From contig JAQVRW010000089.1 of NCBI GenBank assembly GCA_028700875.1, forward strand, positions 1-9,601: a DNA stretch of 9,601 nt, read 5' to 3'. The notes beneath the pieces are model-generated. The model was not told where the DNA came from. It did not search any database and was given only the letters and a program-made list of their open reading frames with translations. Position 1 is the stretch's first letter, and the number at the start of each line of letters is the position of its first letter. Of the stretch, positions 6,167-9,601 are shown in pieces. This DNA is from Candidatus Zixiibacteriota bacterium (GTDB lineage: Bacteria; Zixibacteria; MSB-5A5; GN15; JAAZOE01). Both the position numbers and the translations under genes were made by a program.

Positions 6167-7060
6167 ATGACCAAATTCGGGAAATCGGTTGTAATTGCGG
6201 TCGGGGCGATCATCGTTCTTGGTTCTTTGTTGTTGGTGCGGGGAGACAATGAGACTCTGACGGGATCGTATGCGGAATTGTTCAAGAGCATAAACGATAC
6301 TATCGATTGGACCAAGTACGAATCCAATGCGGTAGACACGGTTAAAACGGCGATAATGAAACAGATGGAAGCGGAACAAATCACGGTAAATGATCCGTCG
6401 GACCAGATATTGGAACGGACACACTTGATGGATATCGATGCCGACGGTATTGACGACATCATTTTCAACGGCTTCACCGGCAGCGGCGCAGAATCGGAAA
6501 TTATCCTCATATGCAGACGGACGGAACGTGGGCTTCAAACCGCCCTCAAGGCGTGGGGTCGGATAACCGGAATCTATCGGATTTCGCCTTGGGGGCCGGT
6601 TGGTTTCAGGGTTTTTGCCTATGGATGCTGCGGGGCTACCGATGATTATGTTGAAGATTATTATTCGTCGTTGTATTGCGGGATGATTAAGTACCAGCTT
6701 GCCTCCAGAATCTTGATAGAAAGACAAACACCGCTTCCGCGCTCGTTCTATCTCAAGGGTAAACCGTTTCAGATCCCCAGGGACGGCGGCAAACTTAGAT
6801 ACGGTCCGGTTGTTGATGATGAAGTAATGGAGGACGAAGATCATCGGATAGCCCATGGAAATGTCCTTGTCGACTACTCGATTAGCGCGGCAGGAATCGT
6901 TCTCGGAGAGGAGGTTGACTCTCTCGGTATGATGTGGGAATTCGTATTAATGAATTCTGATGCCAAACCGACCTGGGAATTCTATACGGATCATCGGGGC
7001 GGCAATAGCGAAGAACGGGCACGAATCGTCGGTTGGATCGAAGCGCCGTACCTTCGGTAA
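6167..7060 (+). CDS. Exported or membrane-anchored protein of unknown function with an Asp-rich calcium-type loop
   Basis: I do not recognise this family. The start at 6167 has AAGGG (6155-6159) 7 bases upstream. The 297-residue product has one N-terminal hydrophobic segment (about residues 7-24) after M-T-K-F-G-K, with no lipobox Cys, so it is either a signal peptide or an uncleaved anchor; the rest is soluble. Residues 89-97 (D-I-D-A-D-G-I-D-D) form a DxDxDGxxD loop like those of EF-hand/dockerin, VCBS or FG-GAP calcium-binding repeats, followed by the strand I-I-F-N-G-F. Only one copy is present. A Cys pair (C154, C155) plus C171 lies in a Gly/Tyr/Asp-rich stretch that could form disulfides in the periplasm. 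It stands alone between a hairpin and a 148-base spacer. GC is lower than in the next operon (26/60 at 6301-6360). Confidence 0.75.
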   Translation: MTKFGKSVVIAVGAIIVLGSLLLVRGDNETLTGSYAELFKSINDTIDWTKYESNAVDTVKTAIMKQMEAEQITVNDPSDQILERTHLMDIDADGIDDIIFNGFTGSGAESEIILICRRTERGLQTALKAWGRITGIYRISPWGPVGFRVFAYGCCGATDDYVEDYYSSLYCGMIKYQLASRILIERQTPLPRSFYLKGKPFQIPRDGGKLRYGPVVDDEVMEDEDHRIAHGNVLVDYSISAAGIVLGEEVDSLGMMWEFVLMNSDAKPTWEFYTDHRGGNSEERARIVGWIEAPYLR

Positions 7061-7208
7061 ATGGCTAACCTGCCCGCGACACCTCGCCGTAGGAAAACCC
7101 ATTGCCTTGAACCTGCGATTTTATTAGCTTTCATCACGATAGGCGGGGCGGAACCGTCAGGCGCGCCCCCAATGAATGCAGGTGTCGCAAATAATCGCGG
7201 GGTAGGAT
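7061..7208 (+). promoter_or_regulatory. Leader region upstream of the sugar ABC transporter genes with inverted repeats
   Basis: This 148-base spacer should hold the transporter promoter, though I see no convincing -35/-10 pair. GCGACACCT (7076-7084) and AGGTGTCGC (7180-7188) form a perfect 9-base inverted repeat 95 bases apart. Inside it GGGGCG (7145-7150) and CGCCCC (7164-7169) can form a 6-bp hairpin. The right arm lies 20 bases before the ATG. An operator pair for a repressor, or a leader fold, is possible but unproven. Confidence 0.35.
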
Positions 7209-8189
7209 ATGCGGAAAAACAGGCTTCGTCTTGTCGCGCTAACCATAATGATCGTCGCCGCGACGGTCGCCGTCGCCATCTTCGCCGGATGCGGCAAATC
7301 CGACCAGGAAAAGCAATCGGCGCAGACCCCGTCGCCCCAAAAAGCCAAGCTGACCATCGGCGTGTCGCTTCTCACCCGGACCCATCCGTTCTATCAGGAC
7401 CTCGAAGCCGGACTCAAGGAAGCCGCCGATGCCGCCGGGTATGAGCTTCTGGTTACCGCCGGGGAATTCGACGTCGCCAAACAGAAAGATCAGATTCAGG
7501 ACTACATCGTCCGCAAGGTCGACGCCATCATCGTCTCCCCCTGCGACTCTAAGTCGATCGGCACGGCGGTCAAGGCCGCCAATGACGCCGGCATCCCGGT
7601 TTTCACCGCCGATATCGCCTGCCTGGCCGAGGGCGTTAAGATCATCACCCACGTCGCCTCCGACAACATCGCCGGCGGCAAACTGGCCGCACAAGCCGTC
7701 GCCAAGGCGATCGGCGGAGCCGGCACCGTGGCAATCATCGATCACCCCGAGGTGGAATCGGTCATCCAGCGGGTGAAAGGGTTCGAGGATGAACTGGCCC
7801 TCACGCCCGCAGTCAAGATCGTCGCCAAGTTGTCCGGACACGGCGTCAAAGACCAGGCCTTCCGCACGGCCGAGGATATCCTGCAGTCGCATCCCGACCT
7901 GAGCGCCGTCTTCGGAATCAACGATGATTCCGCCCTCGGCGCGCTGGCGGCGGTGGAAAAAGCGGGCAAATCGGGCAAGGTAATCATCGTCGGCTTCGAT
8001 GCCGTCCCCGAGGCGCGCGCGGCCATCAAGGCGGGAAAAATCTACGCCGATGTCATCCAGCAGCCGAAAGTGATCGGCAAGACGACAATCGAGGCGGTGA
8101 CGACATATATTTCCGGCGGCACGGTCGCCCCGCAGATACTCATTCCCTGCACGTTGTTCACTCAGGCCGAGGAGAACGCCGCCCAATGA
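7209..8189 (+). CDS. Ribose/monosaccharide-type ABC transporter substrate-binding lipoprotein
   Basis: This 326-residue protein has a lipoprotein signal: basic start M-R-K-N-R-L-R, hydrophobic core, then lipobox F-A-G-C with the lipidated Cys at C28 (the next residue is Gly, so no Asp retention signal). Residues about 47-315 form a type I periplasmic-binding fold of the RbsB kind (Pfam Peripla_BP_4). Family landmarks are H-P-F-Y at 59-62, D-A-I-I-V-S-P at 105-111, A-A-N-D-A-G-I-P-V at 123-131, A-S-D-N at 150-153, R188, N238 in G-I-N-D-D, D264 in V-G-F-D and Q284. Where ribose-binding protein has Asp-Arg after the I-P-V strand, this one has D135-I136, so the substrate may not be ribose. It captures substrate in the periplasm for the ATPase encoded next. 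Ribosome site: only a weak GGGG (7199-7202) with 6-base spacing, plus AGGA too close to the ATG. Confidence 0.88.
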   Translation: MRKNRLRLVALTIMIVAATVAVAIFAGCGKSDQEKQSAQTPSPQKAKLTIGVSLLTRTHPFYQDLEAGLKEAADAAGYELLVTAGEFDVAKQKDQIQDYIVRKVDAIIVSPCDSKSIGTAVKAANDAGIPVFTADIACLAEGVKIITHVASDNIAGGKLAAQAVAKAIGGAGTVAIIDHPEVESVIQRVKGFEDELALTPAVKIVAKLSGHGVKDQAFRTAEDILQSHPDLSAVFGINDDSALGALAAVEKAGKSGKVIIVGFDAVPEARAAIKAGKIYADVIQQPKVIGKTTIEAVTTYISGGTVAPQILIPCTLFTQAEENAAQ

Positions 8190-8202
8190 TGGAATCAGTT
8201 TG

Positions 8203-9601
8203 GTGAATGCCGACCCTGCCAGAGTCGCCGCTCCCGCCATGTTCTTGCAGATGCGGGAGATTGCCAAAGCCTTTCCGGGCGTCCAGGCGGTCAAGTCCGG
8301 ATCGTTCGAACTGGCCGGCGGCGAAATCCATGCCCTGGTCGGCGAAAACGGCGCCGGCAAAAGCACCCTCATCAAGATTCTGACCGGCGCGCATCAGGCC
8401 GATGCCGGTGATATCATCCTGAATGGAACCCTCGTCACGTTCGATTCCCCCATCGCCGCCCGCCATGCCGGCATCGCCGCCATCTACCAGGAATTTACGC
8501 TTATCCCAACGATGACCGTGCGGGAAAACCTGTTTCTGGGGCGTGAGAAAACCAGGCGTGGATTTATCGATGCGTCTGCCGAACGTCAGACGGCCGCCGC
8601 CGTGCTGGCCCGCCTGGGCCTTGACATCGACCCCGAATCGCTCGTGGCCGATCTCAGCACCGCCCATCAACAATTGGTGGAAATCGCCCGCGCGCTTCTG
8701 ACCGACGCCAAAATCCTGGTCATGGATGAACCGACCGCGGCCATCACCCCGCGCGAGGTGGAAAAGCTGTTTGGTATCCTGAAAGAACTGGCCGGGCGGG
8801 GCATCGGCATCATCTTCATCAGTCATCGCCTCGATGAAATCTTCGCCGTCGCCGACCGGGTGACCGTCATGCGCGATGGCGACACGATCGGCACATGGAA
8901 GACATCGGAGCTGACCCGCAACACATTGATCGAACATATGGTCGGCCGGTCTCTGGAGGAGGAATTCCCCAAGGTCGCCGCTCAGCGCGGGGAAATTTGT
9001 TTTGAAGTGAATGGTTTATGCGGCGGCAAGATCCGCGATGTGTCGTTTTCCGTCCGGCGAGGCGAAGTGCTGGGTTTGGCCGGATTGATGGGCGCGGGAC
9101 GCACCGAAACGGCGCGGCTGATATTCGGCGCGGACAAGAAAGAATCCGGCGACATCCGTCTCGATGGCCGCACGCTTGATATCTCCTCCCCGCGCGAAGC
9201 CATCGCGGGAGGCATCTGCCTGCTGACCGAGGACCGCAAAATGCAAGGGCTGGTGCTCAAAGCCTCGGCATTGGAGAATTTCGCCTTGCCCAACCTGCTG
9301 TCCTGGTCGAAAGGCGGGTTCATCAACCGCCGCAAGGAGCGTTCCCGCTTTTTCGCCCGAGTGGACAATCTCAACATTCGCCTGTCCGGCCCCGACCAGC
9401 ATGCCGAAGACCTCTCCGGCGGAAACCAGCAAAAACTTCTGGTTGCTCGATGGCTGGAAACCGACTCGAAAGTGGTCATCTTCGACGAACCGACCAGGGG
9501 CATCGATGTCGGGGCCAAGTACGAGATGTATCTGCTCATCAACGACCTGGCGGCACAGGGCAAAGTGATAATTATGATTTCATCGGAACTGCCGGAAATT
9601 T
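8203..9601 (+). CDS. Sugar ABC transporter double ATP-binding protein, RbsA/MglA type (3' partial)
   Basis: The frame is open to the window end; 466 residues are visible from GTG 8203, chosen because GGAA (8191-8194) lies 8 bases upstream. ATG 8239, which begins M-F-L-Q-M-R-E-I-A-K-A-F-P-G-V and aligns better with family N-termini, is the alternative but lacks a ribosome site. Two ATPase halves are fused. In the first: Walker A G47-T55 (GENGAGKST), Q-loop Q96, signature L-S-T-A-H-Q-Q (151-157), Walker B V-M-D-E-P at 173-177, H-loop H208. In the second: degenerate Walker A G-x-x-G-x-G-R-T (R300 in place of Lys), signature L-S-G-G-N-Q-Q-K (404-411), Walker B I-F-D-E-P at 426-430. The Lys-to-Arg change in half two and the non-canonical signature in half one are usual for monosaccharide importers of this class. 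It follows the binding protein by 13 bases. The permease gene should follow off the edge. Confidence 0.92.
   Translation, partial: MNADPARVAAPAMFLQMREIAKAFPGVQAVKSGSFELAGGEIHALVGENGAGKSTLIKILTGAHQADAGDIILNGTLVTFDSPIAARHAGIAAIYQEFTLIPTMTVRENLFLGREKTRRGFIDASAERQTAAAVLARLGLDIDPESLVADLSTAHQQLVEIARALLTDAKILVMDEPTAAITPREVEKLFGILKELAGRGIGIIFISHRLDEIFAVADRVTVMRDGDTIGTWKTSELTRNTLIEHMVGRSLEEEFPKVAAQRGEICFEVNGLCGGKIRDVSFSVRRGEVLGLAGLMGAGRTETARLIFGADKKESGDIRLDGRTLDISSPREAIAGGICLLTEDRKMQGLVLKASALENFALPNLLSWSKGGFINRRKERSRFFARVDNLNIRLSGPDQHAEDLSGGNQQKLLVARWLETDSKVVIFDEPTRGIDVGAKYEMYLLINDLAAQGKVIIMISSELPEI

Noticed and set aside
7061..7444. 127-codon + strand frame starting right after the unknown gene
   Set aside because: It overlaps more than 230 bases of the lipoprotein gene, has no ribosome site and an Arg/Pro-rich shadow-like composition.
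7239..8375. 378-codon open frame on the - strand opposite the binding protein and ATPase start
   Set aside because: It spans two clear + strand genes, and its Gly/Asp/Arg-rich composition is what a GC-rich coding gene gives in antisense.
8679..9102. Non-canonical ABC signature in the first half and Arg in the second Walker A of the ATPase, as signs of decay
   Set aside because: Both changes are usual for RbsA/MglA-type sugar importers, so they do not indicate a broken gene.
8158..9563. Two - strand frames (8158-8937 and 8982-9563) opposite the ATPase
   Set aside because: The + strand encodes two complete sets of ABC ATPase motifs throughout; the antisense frames show no domain.

Overview
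The window is bacterial, gene-dense and read entirely on the + strand. It comes from a diderm (Gram-negative-type) organism: it encodes an outer-membrane beta-barrel receptor, a secreted protein with a Por/FlgD-like C-terminal sorting or Ig domain, a Tat-exported oxidoreductase and a periplasmic multihaem cytochrome c. That mix fits an anaerobic or facultative, metal- or sulfur-cycling member of the FCB group (something like Zixibacteria), but the placement is inferred from gene types and not proven.

Layout. (1) 1-3557 is a compact cluster. It holds the end of a secreted surface protein, an ECF-type vitamin/cofactor transporter S-component and a TonB-dependent-receptor-like barrel, joined by two 4-base ATGA stop/start overlaps, followed almost at once by a stand-alone HD-domain hydrolase. 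The barrel and S-component look like the outer- and inner-membrane halves of one small-molecule uptake route; the substrate is not shown by the sequence. (2) 3675-6089 holds two exported redox proteins. The first is a Tat-signal aldo/keto-reductase-fold protein with altered catalytic residues and a C-terminal cysteine cluster. The second is an eight-haem cytochrome c with its own likely promoter and a strong Shine-Dalgarno, closed by a strong GC-rich hairpin. (3) 6167-7060 is a membrane-anchored or exported protein of unknown function with one calcium-binding-type Asp loop. (4) 7209-9601 starts a ribose/monosaccharide-type ABC importer: a lipoprotein binding protein, then a double ATPase that runs off the right edge. 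The permease should lie just beyond.

Composition differs between blocks. By hand count, 4081-4200 (reductase) is 52/120 GC and 6301-6360 (unknown exported protein) is 26/60, against 41/60 for 7681-7740 (binding protein) and 37/60 for 2341-2400 (barrel). The reductase and the unknown gene may therefore have a different history from the transport genes.

No tRNA, rRNA, CRISPR array, insertion sequence or phage gene was seen. No wholly new system is proven. The most unusual items are the reductase-fold protein that seems to have lost its catalytic Asp/Tyr, its octahaem neighbour with a CX4CH site, and the tightly coupled surface protein/ECF-S/outer-membrane receptor trio.
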